Shown here: positions 8,015 through 17,248 of the stretch, one piece after another
How positions within the stretch are numbered: position 1 is the first letter of the stretch
How the letters are laid out: the number at the start of each line of letters is the position of its first letter
DNA from: Mesorhizobium sp. WSM4904
GTDB lineage: Bacteria; Pseudomonadota; Alphaproteobacteria; Rhizobiales; Rhizobiaceae
Direction of reading: 5' to 3'
Assembly: GCF_029674545.1 (NCBI RefSeq)
Contig: NZ_CP121354.1
Span: 1,860,001-1,924,000 of the forward strand
DNA length: 64,000 nt
The notes under the pieces: model-generated
Database searches by the model: none
What the model was told of the DNA's origin: nothing
Seen by the model: only the letters and a program-made list of their open reading frames with translations
Program-made: the position numbers and the translations under genes

Positions 8015-8040
8015 GGCGCCGAAGCCGTGAGGCAACCGCC

Positions 8041-8072
8041 AAAAAAGAGGCCGGAATTTTTCCGGCCTCTTT
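8041..8072 (-). terminator. Terminator of the RND efflux operon, partly bidirectional
   Basis: AAAGAGGCCGGA at 8044-8055 pairs with TCCGGCCTCTTT at 8061-8072, a 12-base perfect stem with a 5-base loop. Read leftward, the stem is followed by a T run (A run at 8041-8046 on the top strand), as expected for a rho-independent terminator of the efflux operon. Read rightward there is a shorter T run, so it may also stop the transpeptidase transcript. Confidence 0.85.
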
Positions 8073-8083
8073 CCATATTGGAG

Positions 8084-11000
8084 TTAAGTTGGGAGCGCCG
8101 GCATCAGCTTCGGATCCGGCTTCTCGGCGAGATGCGGCAGATCCTTGCTGGCGATGAAGGTGTAGAACATCGGCACGACGAACAGCGTGAACATGGTGCC
8201 GACCAGGATGCCGGTGAAGATGACGAGACCCATCGAGTAGCGGGCCGCGGCGCCGGCGCCGCTGGAGATGATCAGCGGCACGACACCGAGCGCCATCGCC
8301 GCCGTCGTCATCAGGATCGGTCGCAGGCGCACCTTGGCCGAGGCGATGATGGCATCGCGCCGCCGCATGCCGTGGATCTCGCGCTGCTGGTTGGCGAATT
8401 CCACAAGAAGGATGCCGTGCTTGGTGATGAGGCCGATCAGCGTGATCAGCCCGACCTGCGTGTATATGTTGAGTGTACCCAGCCCGATGTTGAGCGGAAC
8501 GATCGCGCCGAAGATCGAGAGTGGCACAGCCATCATGATGATCAGTGGATCGCGGAAGCTCTCGAATTGCGCGGCCAGCACCAGATAGATGACGATCACG
8601 GCGGCCGCGAAGGCGATCAGGATGGTGTTACCCTGTTCCTTTTCCTGCCGCGACTGCCCGGAATAGTCGACGAAGAAGGTGTCGGGCAGCGTTTCCCTGG
8701 CAAGGTCCTCCAGCACCTTCAGCCCGTCGCCGGTGGTCACACCGGGCAGCGGCAGGGCCGTGATCGTCGCTGAATTCAACTGGTTGAATTGCTCGATCGC
8801 CGCCGGCGAGGCGTTGGTCGAGATCCTCACCACCGCAGACAGCGGCACCATCTTGCCGTCGACACTGCGCACGAAATATTCGCCTAGCTTGTCCGGATTG
8901 TCGCGGAACTCCTGCGGCACCTGCGGGATGATGTCGTAGCTGTTGGAGTCGCGGTCGAACTGCGCCACCTCGGCGCCGCCGACCAAAAGGGTCAGCGTGC
9001 TGCCGATATCGGCGATCGGCAGGTTCAACGCCGCCGCGCGCTCACGGTCGATGGTCACGGTCACCTGCGGCGCGTCATAGGCCATCGAGTTCTGCACGAC
9101 GATGAAGCGACCGGAAGCCTGCGCCTTGTTCTTGATCTTCTCGGCCTCGTCGAAGACCTCGGAGGGATCGCCGGTCGAGCGCACCACCATGGAGATAGGC
9201 AAGCCACCGCCGGAGCCCGGCAGCGTCGGCGGCGCGAAAACGAAGGCCTGGACGCCTGCCACCTTGGCGAGCCGGCCGGTAATGTCGGCCTGCAGCTCTT
9301 TCGAACTGCGCTTGCGGTCGGCCCAATCCTTGAAGGCGAAGCCGACGAAGGCGCTGTTGGTCTGGCCCCCGAAGGCGACGGCCGAGAACTGCGCCCTGGT
9401 CTCCGGAATGTCCTTCACGAGGCCGAGTATCTGGTTGACGTAGGTCTCGGTGTAGTCCGAGGTCGCATAGCGCGGCGCCGTCACCAACGAGAGCAGGAAG
9501 CCCTGGTCTTCTTCCGGCGCCAACTCGGTGGAGGTCTTGGTGAACATGAAGCCGGTGAGCGCGACCAGCGCCACGACGATGATCAGCGTCACTGGCCGGT
9601 TTCTGAGCGAGGCGGAGACCGCGCGCTCATAGACGCGCTCGACCCGGCCGAATGTGCCGTCGACGATGCGCTGGAAGCGGCCGTGCGCGCCCGCCTTCAG
9701 GAGCCGCGCCGACATCATCGGCGTGATGGTCACCGCAATCAGGCCGGACAGCACCACCGAGCCGGCAAGCGTGACCGCGAATTCGCGAAACAGTGCGCCG
9801 GTCAGGCCGCCGGTGAAGGCAAGCGGCGCGAACACGGCGGCCAGCGTGATGGTCATGGCGATGATTGCCGAGAAGATTTCGCGCATGCCGTTGAAGGCCG
9901 CCTGCATGGGCGACATGTGTTCCTCTTCCATGTGGCGATGGATGTTTTCCACCACCACGATGGCGTCGTCGACGACGAGGCCGATCGCCAGCACCATGGC
10001 GAGCAGCGACAAGAGGTTGATCGAGTAGCCGACCGAAAAAAGGATGAAGCAAACGCCGATCAGCGACAGCGGGATGGTGACGATCGGCATCATCACCGAG
10101 CGGAACGAGCCAAGGAACAGGAGGATGACCACGATGACGATGGCGACCGCCTCGCCGATGGTCTTGAACACCTCTTCGATCGAGGCGCTGATCTGCTCGG
10201 TGGCGTCGTAGACGACCTCGATCGTCATACCTTTCGGCAGCGTCTCCTGGATCTGCGGCACGAGCTTGGTGACCGCCGCCGCGGTCGTCAACGGGTTGGC
10301 CGCCGGCGTCGGGAAGATGGCCAGGAAGGTGCCGGGCTTGCCGTTGAAGCTCACCCTGGTGTCGGTGCTTGCGGCGCCGAGTTCGACGCGCGCCACGTCG
10401 CGCAGGCGCACGACCTGACCGTCGGTCGAGCGGATCGGGAGCTGCGAGAACGCCTCCGGCGTCTGCAAGGTCGAATGCACGGTGATCGAGGAGACCACAT
10501 ACTCGTTCTGGGTGTTGCCGGGCGCGGACAGGAAGTTGGAGTTGTTGATCGCGGTCAGCACGTCGGCGGCGGTGGCGCTGCGGGCGGCAAGCCTGATCGG
10601 ATCGATCCAGACGCGCATGGAATATTCCTCGGCGCCGAAGATCTGCACGTCGGCGACGCCTTCCACCGTCGAAATGCGAGGCCGAATGACGCGCTCGATA
10701 TACTCGGTGAGCTGCTCCTTGGTCATGTTCGGATTCTGCATCGAGATATACATCATCGCGAACTGCTGGCCGGTGCCCTTGACGATCACGGGGTCCTTGG
10801 CGGCATCCGGCAGGGTGCCGCGCACGCCCTGAACCTTGGAAAGCACCTCGGTCAGCGCGACGTCGGGATTGGAGCCGAGCTTCATCTGCACGGTCACGGT
10901 GCTGGAAGACGGCCGGCTCGACGAGGTCACGTAGTCGATGTTCTCGGTCGAGGCGACGGCACGCGCGATCGGCGCGGAGATGAAGCCCTGGATCAGGTCG

Positions 11001-11167
11001 GCGCTCGCCCCCGGGTAGGCCGTGGTGATGGTGATCGCCGTCTCGTCCACCTTCGGATATTGGCGGATCGACAGGTTGAAGATGGCCTGGAAACCCAGGA
11101 GCAGGATCATGCAGGCCAGCACCGTCGAGAGGACGGGGCGGCGAATGAAGATATCGGAGAAGCTCAT
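8084..11167 (-). CDS. RND efflux pump, inner-membrane transporter (AcrB/MexF type)
   Basis: 1027 residues, the normal length for a hydrophobe/amphiphile efflux RND protein. It begins with MSFSDIFIRRPVLSTVLA, a typical first membrane helix. The two proton-relay aspartates lie in GLVVDDAIVVVENI in TM4, and the TM10 lysine in GLITKHGILLVEFANQ. Two large periplasmic loops and a 12-helix pattern are evident. It uses the proton gradient to expel drugs, detergents or plant phenolics through a MFP adaptor and an outer-membrane channel. Its ATG overlaps the stop of the adaptor gene (ATGA), indicating translational coupling. No outer-membrane factor gene is adjacent, so the pump must borrow one. Regulation is probably by the TetR gene at 12614. 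Confidence 0.95.
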   Translation of the reverse strand: MSFSDIFIRRPVLSTVLACMILLLGFQAIFNLSIRQYPKVDETAITITTAYPGASADLIQGFISAPIARAVASTENIDYVTSSSRPSSSTVTVQMKLGSNPDVALTEVLSKVQGVRGTLPDAAKDPVIVKGTGQQFAMMYISMQNPNMTKEQLTEYIERVIRPRISTVEGVADVQIFGAEEYSMRVWIDPIRLAARSATAADVLTAINNSNFLSAPGNTQNEYVVSSITVHSTLQTPEAFSQLPIRSTDGQVVRLRDVARVELGAASTDTRVSFNGKPGTFLAIFPTPAANPLTTAAAVTKLVPQIQETLPKGMTIEVVYDATEQISASIEEVFKTIGEAVAIVIVVILLFLGSFRSVMMPIVTIPLSLIGVCFILFSVGYSINLLSLLAMVLAIGLVVDDAIVVVENIHRHMEEEHMSPMQAAFNGMREIFSAIIAMTITLAAVFAPLAFTGGLTGALFREFAVTLAGSVVLSGLIAVTITPMMSARLLKAGAHGRFQRIVDGTFGRVERVYERAVSASLRNRPVTLIIVVALVALTGFMFTKTSTELAPEEDQGFLLSLVTAPRYATSDYTETYVNQILGLVKDIPETRAQFSAVAFGGQTNSAFVGFAFKDWADRKRSSKELQADITGRLAKVAGVQAFVFAPPTLPGSGGGLPISMVVRSTGDPSEVFDEAEKIKNKAQASGRFIVVQNSMAYDAPQVTVTIDRERAAALNLPIADIGSTLTLLVGGAEVAQFDRDSNSYDIIPQVPQEFRDNPDKLGEYFVRSVDGKMVPLSAVVRISTNASPAAIEQFNQLNSATITALPLPGVTTGDGLKVLEDLARETLPDTFFVDYSGQSRQEKEQGNTILIAFAAAVIVIYLVLAAQFESFRDPLIIMMAVPLSIFGAIVPLNIGLGTLNIYTQVGLITLIGLITKHGILLVEFANQQREIHGMRRRDAIIASAKVRLRPILMTTAAMALGVVPLIISSGAGAAARYSMGLVIFTGILVGTMFTLFVVPMFYTFIASKDLPHLAEKPDPKLMPALPT

Positions 11168-12465
11168 TGCTGAACCTCTTTGTTCGCCGATTTGCTGGGA
11201 TCGATGGTGTTGTCGACGGCAACGGGCATGCCGTTGAAGAGCCGGTTCTGGCCGGCGGTGACGACCTGGTCGCCGGCCTTCAGGCCCTCGACGATCTCGA
11301 CCATGCCGTTGTTGCGGCGGCCGAGCTTGACGAACACCTGCGACAGAACGAGCGCCGGCTGCTGCCCGGCTTCGGCCGGCTTCTGGGCGTTGTCAGCCGG
11401 TTTTGCGGCGTTGTCGGCGGGCTTTGCCGCATCGGAGGCCGGCTTGGAGGCATCGGCTTGCGGCTTGGCGGCATCGCCGGCAGGCTTCTGCGCGCCGGCT
11501 TTCTGCTGTTCCGGTTTCGCCGGCGCGCCAGCGCCGCCGTCAGCAGGCTTCGCCGGCACGACGACGAAAACAAAGTCGCCGTACAGGCTTGACGTCACTG
11601 CCGTCTGCGGCACCGAGATGACGTTGCTTTCCTCCGGCAGCTCGACGCGGATCTGCACGAACTGGCCAGGCGTCAGCTTGCCCTCCGGATTGGCAACCTC
11701 GCCGCGGATCGACACCAGCCGGCTCGCCGGGTCGATCTTGGGATCGATGCCGCGAATGGAGCCGGCAAAGGGCATGTCGGCCACGCTGCCGCCGATCCGC
11801 ACCGTCTGGCCGATCTTCAGCAATGGGAGCTGCTGCTCGGGCACGGTGAAGTCGACCCGCATCGTGTCCAGATCCTGGAGGGTCACCACCGAGTTGCCTG
11901 GGGCCAGATATTGGCCGATGTCGATCCTCGGAATGCCGACCGTTCCGTTGAAGGGGGCGGCCAATTGCTTCTGGTCGAGCACGGCCTGCAGCTTGTTCAC
12001 CTGCGCGGCCGAAGCGTCCGCCGCCGCGCGCGCGGCATCGAGCGTCGCGTCGGTGCCGACGCCGCGCCGCTGCAATTCGAGCGCGCGGGTCAACGCCGCC
12101 TGGTCGGAGGCGGCCTGCGCCTTCTGCGCCACCAGATCGGCCTTCTCGACGGCGTCGTCGAGCTGCAGCAGCACGGCGTCGGCCGCGACCTTCTGGTTGG
12201 CGTGGAAGAGGATGTCCTTGACGATGCCGGCCGTCTCGACGGTCAGGTCGACGCCGCGCACGGCGTTGACGGTGCCGATCGCCTCGACGCCGGGCGTCCA
12301 GTCCGACGGCTTCACCACGACGGTCGAGACGGTCGCGGCCGGCGGCTTCATGGTGGCGAAAAACTGCTTGATCGCATTGTCGCGAAACAGGTTGAAACCG
12401 ACGATTCCCACGCACGCCACGACAAGCAGCAGCAGGATTCCGGTGATGATGAAGAAGCGCTTCAC
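11164..12465 (-). CDS. RND efflux periplasmic adaptor (MFP) with low-complexity insert
   Basis: 433 residues. There is one N-terminal membrane anchor (about 4-24), a lipoyl/barrel-sandwich region with a coiled-coil hairpin (about 65-190), a beta-barrel (about 200-300), and a membrane-proximal domain ending in EGLKAGDQVVTAGQNRL. Between residues 304 and 370 the membrane-proximal domain is interrupted by a low-complexity Ala/Lys/Pro/Asp stretch with repeated AAKPAD units, absent from the usual AcrA architecture. The protein bridges the RND transporter at 8084-11167 to an outer-membrane channel. Length is above the usual 370-400 because of the insert. It is the first gene of the operon. Confidence 0.93.
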   Translation of the reverse strand: MKRFFIITGILLLLVVACVGIVGFNLFRDNAIKQFFATMKPPAATVSTVVVKPSDWTPGVEAIGTVNAVRGVDLTVETAGIVKDILFHANQKVAADAVLLQLDDAVEKADLVAQKAQAASDQAALTRALELQRRGVGTDATLDAARAAADASAAQVNKLQAVLDQKQLAAPFNGTVGIPRIDIGQYLAPGNSVVTLQDLDTMRVDFTVPEQQLPLLKIGQTVRIGGSVADMPFAGSIRGIDPKIDPASRLVSIRGEVANPEGKLTPGQFVQIRVELPEESNVISVPQTAVTSSLYGDFVFVVVPAKPADGGAGAPAKPEQQKAGAQKPAGDAAKPQADASKPASDAAKPADNAAKPADNAQKPAEAGQQPALVLSQVFVKLGRRNNGMVEIVEGLKAGDQVVTAGQNRLFNGMPVAVDNTIDPSKSANKEVQQ

Positions 12466-12560
12466 GGACAGTCCCCCTCAAGCCGGCAACCGGCAAAACA
12501 ATCGATGCCGGGACACATATCGATGACGCATCCCGATTTCAAATGGCGGCGCCTTACTGT

Positions 12561-12574
12561 ACCGTCTGGACGGT
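12561..12574. promoter_or_regulatory. TetR-type operator between efflux operon and tetR
   Basis: ACCGTC-TG-GACGGT is a perfect palindrome with a 2-base centre, midway in the 148-base divergent region between the adaptor gene and the TetR gene. Its spacing (96 bases from the adaptor start, 40 from the TetR start) suits repression of both directions. The binding protein is inferred to be the adjacent TetR product. Confidence 0.7.
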
Positions 12575-12613
12575 CTTGTCAATTCTGCACAAGCTAATGT
12601 AAGGGAAGGCGTG

Positions 12614-13147
12614 ATGAAGGCTCGCAGGGCAAACTCGCGCGACAGAATATTGGCCGCCGCCGCCGACGTGGCGCGCGAGGCGGGTCCCGGAAGCCTGTCG
12701 CTCGACGCCGTTGCCAGCCGCGCCGGTGTCTCCAAGGGCGGCCTGCTCTACAATTTCCCGACCAAGGCCAAGCTGATGCAGGGGCTGGTCGAGAACTACC
12801 TCAATGCTTTCGAACAAGCGCTCGAAGAACGCGTGGCCGAGGCCAGCGACGAGAGCGTGCTCGCGGCCTACATACGGCTCTCGGCCGATGATTGCGAGAA
12901 GCCAAAGCCTTCGGCTTCCTGGATGTTTTCCGCGATCGCGGAGGATCCGGATTTCCTGACGCCGATAAAGGCGTTCAAGCGGCAGCTTTTCGAAAGGCTG
13001 AAAGGCGAAACGGACGACCTCGGCTCGCTGCTGGTCTGTTTCCTCGCCATCGAAGGACTGCGCAGCATGAATCTCTTCGATTCCGATGTGCTTACCGAGG
13101 ATGAGCACAAGCTTCTGGTGGCGGCGCTCCTGAACATAGCCGGATAG
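12614..13147 (+). CDS. TetR-family repressor of the adjacent RND pump
   Basis: 177 residues from the ATG at 12614. A GTG at 12611 is equally possible; AAGGGAAGG lies just upstream of both. The N-terminal helix-turn-helix is typical (SLDAVASRAGVSKGGLLYNF followed by KAKLMQGLV). The C-terminal part is an all-helical ligand and dimerisation domain resembling the TetR_C_33/AcrR-like group. The gene is divergent from the RND operon, with a palindromic operator between them, so it most likely represses the pump until an inducer binds. Confidence 0.88.
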   Translation: MKARRANSRDRILAAAADVAREAGPGSLSLDAVASRAGVSKGGLLYNFPTKAKLMQGLVENYLNAFEQALEERVAEASDESVLAAYIRLSADDCEKPKPSASWMFSAIAEDPDFLTPIKAFKRQLFERLKGETDDLGSLLVCFLAIEGLRSMNLFDSDVLTEDEHKLLVAALLNIAG

Positions 13148-13238
13148 TCACCAGACGGTTAAGAGCGTCACACCAGCTTCATCCTGGGGACATAGCGTTC
13201 TTCCCGGTTCTTTGCTGCAATGCAAATGGAGTGGGACA

Positions 13239-14840
13239 ATGGTGGACGTGGTTTCCAGTGAGGCGGGGATTCCGAGACCGGATCATCCGCTGGAGCAATC
13301 GAGCAGCGCGAAGTGGTTCCTGCCGGCATTCGGCGTGCTGGTCCTGGTCGGGCTGATCTATGTCGGCTATGCGCTGAGCCAGGATCTGGCGATCGCCAAG
13401 ACGGTGCCGTGGATCCTGCTCGGCATCGCGCTCCTGATTGCGCTGGGCTTCGAGTTCGTCAACGGCTTCCACGACACCGCCAATGCGGTGGCGACCGTTA
13501 TCTACACGCGCTCGCTGCCGGCGGAATTCGCCGTCATGTGGTCGGGCGTGTTCAACTTCCTGGGCGTCTTGACCTCGAGCGGCGCCGTGGCCTTCGGCAT
13601 CCTGTCGCTGTTGCCGGTCGAGTTGATCCTGCAGGTCGGCTCGTCTTCCGGCTTCGCCATGGTGTTCGCGTTGCTGGTCGCGGCCATCCTGTGGAATCTG
13701 GGCACCTGGTTCCTCGGTCTGCCGGCGTCCAGCTCGCATACCATGGTCGGCTCGATCATCGGCGTCGGCCTCGCCAACCAGTTCATGGCGCCGGCCGGAA
13801 GCGCCACCAGCGGCGTCGAGTGGGGGCAGGCGACCAATGTCGGCATGTCGCTGCTGGTTTCGCCGCTCGTCGGCTTCTTCGCTGCCGCGGCCCTGCTTTA
13901 TGTGATGAAGTTTCTCGTGCGCAATCCGGCGCTCTATGAGGCGCCGAAAGGCAAGACGCCGCCGCCGTGGTGGATCCGCGCGCTGCTGATCTTCACCTGC
14001 ACCGGCGTCAGCTTCGCGCATGGCTCGAATGACGGCCAGAAGGGCATGGGCCTGATCATGCTGATCCTGATCGGCGTGGTGCCGACCGCCTATGCGCTCA
14101 ACCGCACGCCGGACATCAACTATCTCGAGGCGTACAAGTCGGCTTCGGCCTCCGTCGAGCAGGCGCTGGGCAAGTATGCAAAGCCGGGCGTCACCGTCGC
14201 CGATGCCAAGGCCGCGGTTCAGGAGGCCGTGCGCTCGAAGACCTGGAACGACCAGACGACTGTCGCGCTGCAGAGCTACATCCACAACACGACGGCCGGG
14301 CTGCAGCCTTACGCCACGGTAGACAAGGTGCCGACGGACCTGGTCAGCAACGCCCGCAACGACATCTATCTGATCGGCGAAGCGCTGAAGCTGATCGACA
14401 AGAAGAAGCTGCTGCCGATGCAGGATGCCGACCTGAAGGCGGTGACGGACTATCACAAGGCGGTCGACAACGCGACGAAGTTCATCCCGCTCTGGGTCAA
14501 GATCGCCGTGGCTCTGGCGCTCGGCCTCGGCACCATGGTCGGCTGGAAGCGCATCGTCGTCACCGTCGGCGAGAAGATCGGCAAGAGCCACCTGACCTAC
14601 GGCCAGGGCGCCGCCGCCGAACTGGTCGCGATGATCACGATCGGCGCGGCCGACCGTCTCGGCCTGCCGGTGTCGACCACCCACGTCCTGTCGTCCGGCG
14701 TTGCCGGCACGATGGCGGCGAACGGCTCCGGCCTGCAGTGGGCGACCGTGCGCAACCTTTTGCTTGCCTGGGTGCTGACGCTGCCCTGCTCGATCGCGCT
14801 GTCTTTCGTGCTCTTCGTGCTCTTCCGCCAGGTGTTCTAG
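13239..14840 (+). CDS. pit: PiT-family inorganic phosphate transporter
   Basis: 533 residues. The start is the ATG at 13239, after GGAG with a 7-base spacer. The paired PiT signatures are present: GFEFVNGFHDTANAVAT in the N-terminal half, GVSFAHGSNDGQKGMG in the middle, and ADRLGLPVSTTHVLSSG in the C-terminal half. About ten membrane segments are predicted by eye. A long hydrophilic loop (about residues 290-415) separates the two halves. The protein is a proton- or cation-coupled low-affinity phosphate (metal-phosphate) importer. It stands alone; the downstream metal transporter has its own start. In rhizobia pit is often paired with a PhoU-like gene, which I do not see here. Confidence 0.9.
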   Translation: MVDVVSSEAGIPRPDHPLEQSSSAKWFLPAFGVLVLVGLIYVGYALSQDLAIAKTVPWILLGIALLIALGFEFVNGFHDTANAVATVIYTRSLPAEFAVMWSGVFNFLGVLTSSGAVAFGILSLLPVELILQVGSSSGFAMVFALLVAAILWNLGTWFLGLPASSSHTMVGSIIGVGLANQFMAPAGSATSGVEWGQATNVGMSLLVSPLVGFFAAAALLYVMKFLVRNPALYEAPKGKTPPPWWIRALLIFTCTGVSFAHGSNDGQKGMGLIMLILIGVVPTAYALNRTPDINYLEAYKSASASVEQALGKYAKPGVTVADAKAAVQEAVRSKTWNDQTTVALQSYIHNTTAGLQPYATVDKVPTDLVSNARNDIYLIGEALKLIDKKKLLPMQDADLKAVTDYHKAVDNATKFIPLWVKIAVALALGLGTMVGWKRIVVTVGEKIGKSHLTYGQGAAAELVAMITIGAADRLGLPVSTTHVLSSGVAGTMAANGSGLQWATVRNLLLAWVLTLPCSIALSFVLFVLFRQVF

Positions 14841-14860
14841 CGTTCGAGCGGAAAATCAGA

Positions 14861-14884
14861 GGCGGCGCCGTTTGCGGCGCCGCC
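14861..14884 (+). terminator. GC-rich hairpin after the phosphate transporter gene
   Basis: GGCGGCGCCG at 14861-14870 pairs perfectly with CGGCGCCGCC at 14875-14884 around a TTTG loop, 21 bases after the pit stop codon. There is no T run, so it is a hairpin terminator of the weak or Rho-assisted sort at best. Confidence 0.5.
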
Positions 14885-14915
14885 GAAGTTTCGGGCATGT
14901 CCACGAGTGGCGGCC

Positions 14916-15944
14916 ATGAATGATGCATCGCATCTGACACTGCTTGCCTGGGACGATAGCCGGCATCACGCGCCCGGGCTGGTCTGGGCCTATCGCGGCG
15001 CCGCTGACGAAGCGCCGCAGCCGGTCGCTCCCAAGGACATAGAGGCTGCACTTGCCAAGCCGGACGGCTGGGTGTGGCTGCATGTCGACCTCATCGACCA
15101 GCGGACGCATTCCTGGATCAGCCATGCCTGCGCGCTGCCGCAATCGGCGCACGCAATTCTCGAAGGTCATGAGGACAGCATGGCACTGGCGCATGAGAAG
15201 GGTGTCGTGCATGGTATCGCCGCCGACCTGCATGGCGAGATCGCACGCCGGTCGACCACCATCGGCAGGCTGCATTTTGCCGTGACGGACCGGCTACTCG
15301 TGACCGGCCGCCGCCATTCGCTGGCCGCCGTCGAAGAGGTGCACAAGACGCTGCGGGACGGTTTCAAGCCGGCAACGGCATTCGAGCTGTTCAGCGCGAT
15401 CGTGCTCGCCTTTTGCAGGAGCGCAACCGAGCGACTGGCCGCGGCGACCAAACAACTGGACGAGGTCGAAGATCATCTCGTCACCGAGCGGCTTGCCGAC
15501 GAGCGGCGGCGGATCAAGGACGTGCGTCGGCTCACCGTCTCGCTGCACCGGCCGATTTCGGCGCAGGCGGCGCTGTTCCAGGACGAGAACCGTGCCGGCT
15601 GGGAGTTGTCGGCGGGCGCGCATGAAATACTGGGTCGCCTGTCCGCCCGCCTCAAAAGGCTCGATCGTGAAGTCGTCATGGTCAACGACCGCGCGAGGCT
15701 GCTGCAGGAAGAGGTCGCGGCCGAACTCGCGGACGAATCGAACCGCAGCCTGAAAGCATTGGCGGTGATGAGCGCGCTGCTTCTGCCTGGCACGTTGATC
15801 GTCGGTATCTTCGGCATGAACACCGCTGAGCTGCCGCTTACGCATACGCATGGCGGCTTCTTGCTGGCGCTGCTGCTCGCGGCTGGGGCGACGGGCCTGT
15901 TCTACTGGCTGCTGTTGCGGGCCGGCGCCGATCTCAAATTCTAG
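14916..15944 (+). CDS. CorA/ZntB-type divalent metal transporter
   Basis: 342 residues from the ATG at 14916; a GTG at 14907 would add three. The long, mostly alpha-helical cytosolic N-terminal domain (to about residue 285) is rich in charged coiled-coil segments. Two C-terminal membrane helices follow, with the family's GMN signature (VGIFGMNTAELPL) at the end of the first. The loop after GMN is TAELPLT rather than the magnesium-type MPEL, which fits the ZntB branch better than the magnesium channel CorA. Likely a pentameric zinc or divalent cation transporter. Confidence 0.85.
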   Translation: MNDASHLTLLAWDDSRHHAPGLVWAYRGAADEAPQPVAPKDIEAALAKPDGWVWLHVDLIDQRTHSWISHACALPQSAHAILEGHEDSMALAHEKGVVHGIAADLHGEIARRSTTIGRLHFAVTDRLLVTGRRHSLAAVEEVHKTLRDGFKPATAFELFSAIVLAFCRSATERLAAATKQLDEVEDHLVTERLADERRRIKDVRRLTVSLHRPISAQAALFQDENRAGWELSAGAHEILGRLSARLKRLDREVVMVNDRARLLQEEVAAELADESNRSLKALAVMSALLLPGTLIVGIFGMNTAELPLTHTHGGFLLALLLAAGATGLFYWLLLRAGADLKF

Positions 15945-15959
15945 ATCTAGGGGCGCGCA

Positions 15960-16037
15960 GCGGCTTTCCGTCTGGAATTGCGTAAAACAAAACGTTGGAA
16001 CGGTTCTGTGTTCCTCTCAGAAATTGAACCGCTCCAG
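15960..16037 (-). repeat. Family A intergenic repeat, inverted diverged copy
   Basis: Read on the minus strand, the segment starts with GAGCGGTTCA and contains GTTTTGTTTTACGCAATTCC followed by AGACGGAAAGCC, the landmarks of the family A element at 2520-2623. The terminal GGAATTGCTCTAG part is missing. It lies in the convergent gap between the metal transporter and patatin genes. Confidence 0.65.
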
Positions 16038-16087
16038 GACCTTCGACCTTGAGGGCTTCCGGCCGCGACACGGCCCGATCGCCGCCT

Positions 16088-17248
16088 TCAGGTCGGGTCT
16101 TCGCGGTGCAGGTCGTGGATGGCGACGCCTTCGACATTGGTCGGCGGCATCAGCCACTGCTTGTGGCGCAGCGTGCGCTCCGTGTCCTCAAGGCCCATCT
16201 CCCAGTGCTCGCGCATCGAGGTGCCCGAGAACTCATAGTCCTTGGCGTGGCCTTCATAGCCTTTGTGCTGGTAGATCAAGTGGACGATGTTGACCACGCC
16301 GGCATCGGAATAATCGGCGATCAGTTCCTTCTCGCCATCCTTCAGTTGCTCCGGCGGAACGCGCTTGAGCGCATCGAGCAGCTTCATCTTGAGCGCATGG
16401 ATGCGCTGAAAATTGTCGGTGTTCTGGCGCGTGCGGCTCGAATACATGATGTCCTTGTGGCGCGACAGCACGTCGGCCATGCCGCGCGGCAGCGCGCCGC
16501 GGGCGCTGAACAGATCGACCTGGAAGACCAGCGAGGAGCGGTCCTCCTCCTGGTCGAGCAGGTATTGCAGCGGCGTGTTGGAGACGATGCCGCCGTCCCA
16601 ATAATACTCGCCCTCGATGCGGATCGACGGGAAGGCCGGCGGCAGCGCGCCGCTCGCCATGATGTGCTCCGGCCCGATGCGCACCTTGTCGGTGTCGAAA
16701 TAGACGAAGTTGCCGGTCCTGACATTGACCGCGCCGACGCTCAAGCGCTTCTTGCCGTCGTTGAGCACGTCGAAGTCGATCAGGCTTTCCAACGTCTCCT
16801 TCAGCTCGGCCGTGTCGTAGAAGCTGGTGGCGCCCTCGGCGCCTGGCGGCTCGAACCATGGATTGGGATTGCGCGGCTTGAAGAAGCCGGGCTGGCCCAT
16901 CATCATCGTCATCCACGACGAGGTGCGGTTGCGGATGTCGCGATAGACGTCGCCTTCCGGCGTGTAGGCCCAGATCTTGCGGCCTGAAACCGTCTGCCAG
17001 AACTGCTCAAGCCGCTGCAGGCGCCGGCTCGGCTCGTTGCCGGCGATGATCGAGGCGTTGATGGCGCCGATCGAAACGCCGGAGAGCCAGGTCGGCTCGC
17101 AGCCGGCATCGGAAAGCGCCTGATAGACGCCGGCCTGGTAGGCGCCCAGCGCGCCGCCGCCCTGGAAGACCAGGGCGACGCGATCATATTGCTGCGAGAT
17201 TTCCTGGATGGTGGCGGCGGTAGCCTTGTTTCGGGCGCGTTCAAGCAC
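16088..17248 (-). CDS. Patatin-like phospholipase with DUF3734-type extension
   Basis: 386 residues. The patatin hydrolase elements are all visible: oxyanion loop GGGALG (about residues 30-35), nucleophile elbow GVSIG (about 57-61) and catalytic Asp in YWDGG. The C-terminal third (from about residue 285) matches the helical extension seen in alphaproteobacterial patatins annotated DUF3734. It is a Ser-Asp dyad lipid acyl hydrolase, probably cytosolic or peripheral. Its start overlaps the stop of the acetoacetate decarboxylase gene by 8 bases, indicating co-translation. With 3-hydroxybutyrate dehydrogenase nearby, a role in PHB or lipid turnover feeding ketone-body metabolism is plausible (inference). 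Confidence 0.88.
   Translation of the reverse strand: MLERARNKATAATIQEISQQYDRVALVFQGGGALGAYQAGVYQALSDAGCEPTWLSGVSIGAINASIIAGNEPSRRLQRLEQFWQTVSGRKIWAYTPEGDVYRDIRNRTSSWMTMMMGQPGFFKPRNPNPWFEPPGAEGATSFYDTAELKETLESLIDFDVLNDGKKRLSVGAVNVRTGNFVYFDTDKVRIGPEHIMASGALPPAFPSIRIEGEYYWDGGIVSNTPLQYLLDQEEDRSSLVFQVDLFSARGALPRGMADVLSRHKDIMYSSRTRQNTDNFQRIHALKMKLLDALKRVPPEQLKDGEKELIADYSDAGVVNIVHLIYQHKGYEGHAKDYEFSGTSMREHWEMGLEDTERTLRHKQWLMPPTNVEGVAIHDLHREDPT

Noticed and set aside
9627..11222. 531-codon minus-strand frame and 496-codon plus-strand frame overlapping the RND gene
   Set aside because: Both are alternative frames of the RND transporter and show the compositional bias of shadow frames (Arg/Asp/His-rich).
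13179..14684. 501-codon minus-strand frame opposite the phosphate transporter
   Set aside because: Product is rich in Arg, Asp and Gln and has no motif; the PiT signatures on the other strand are complete.
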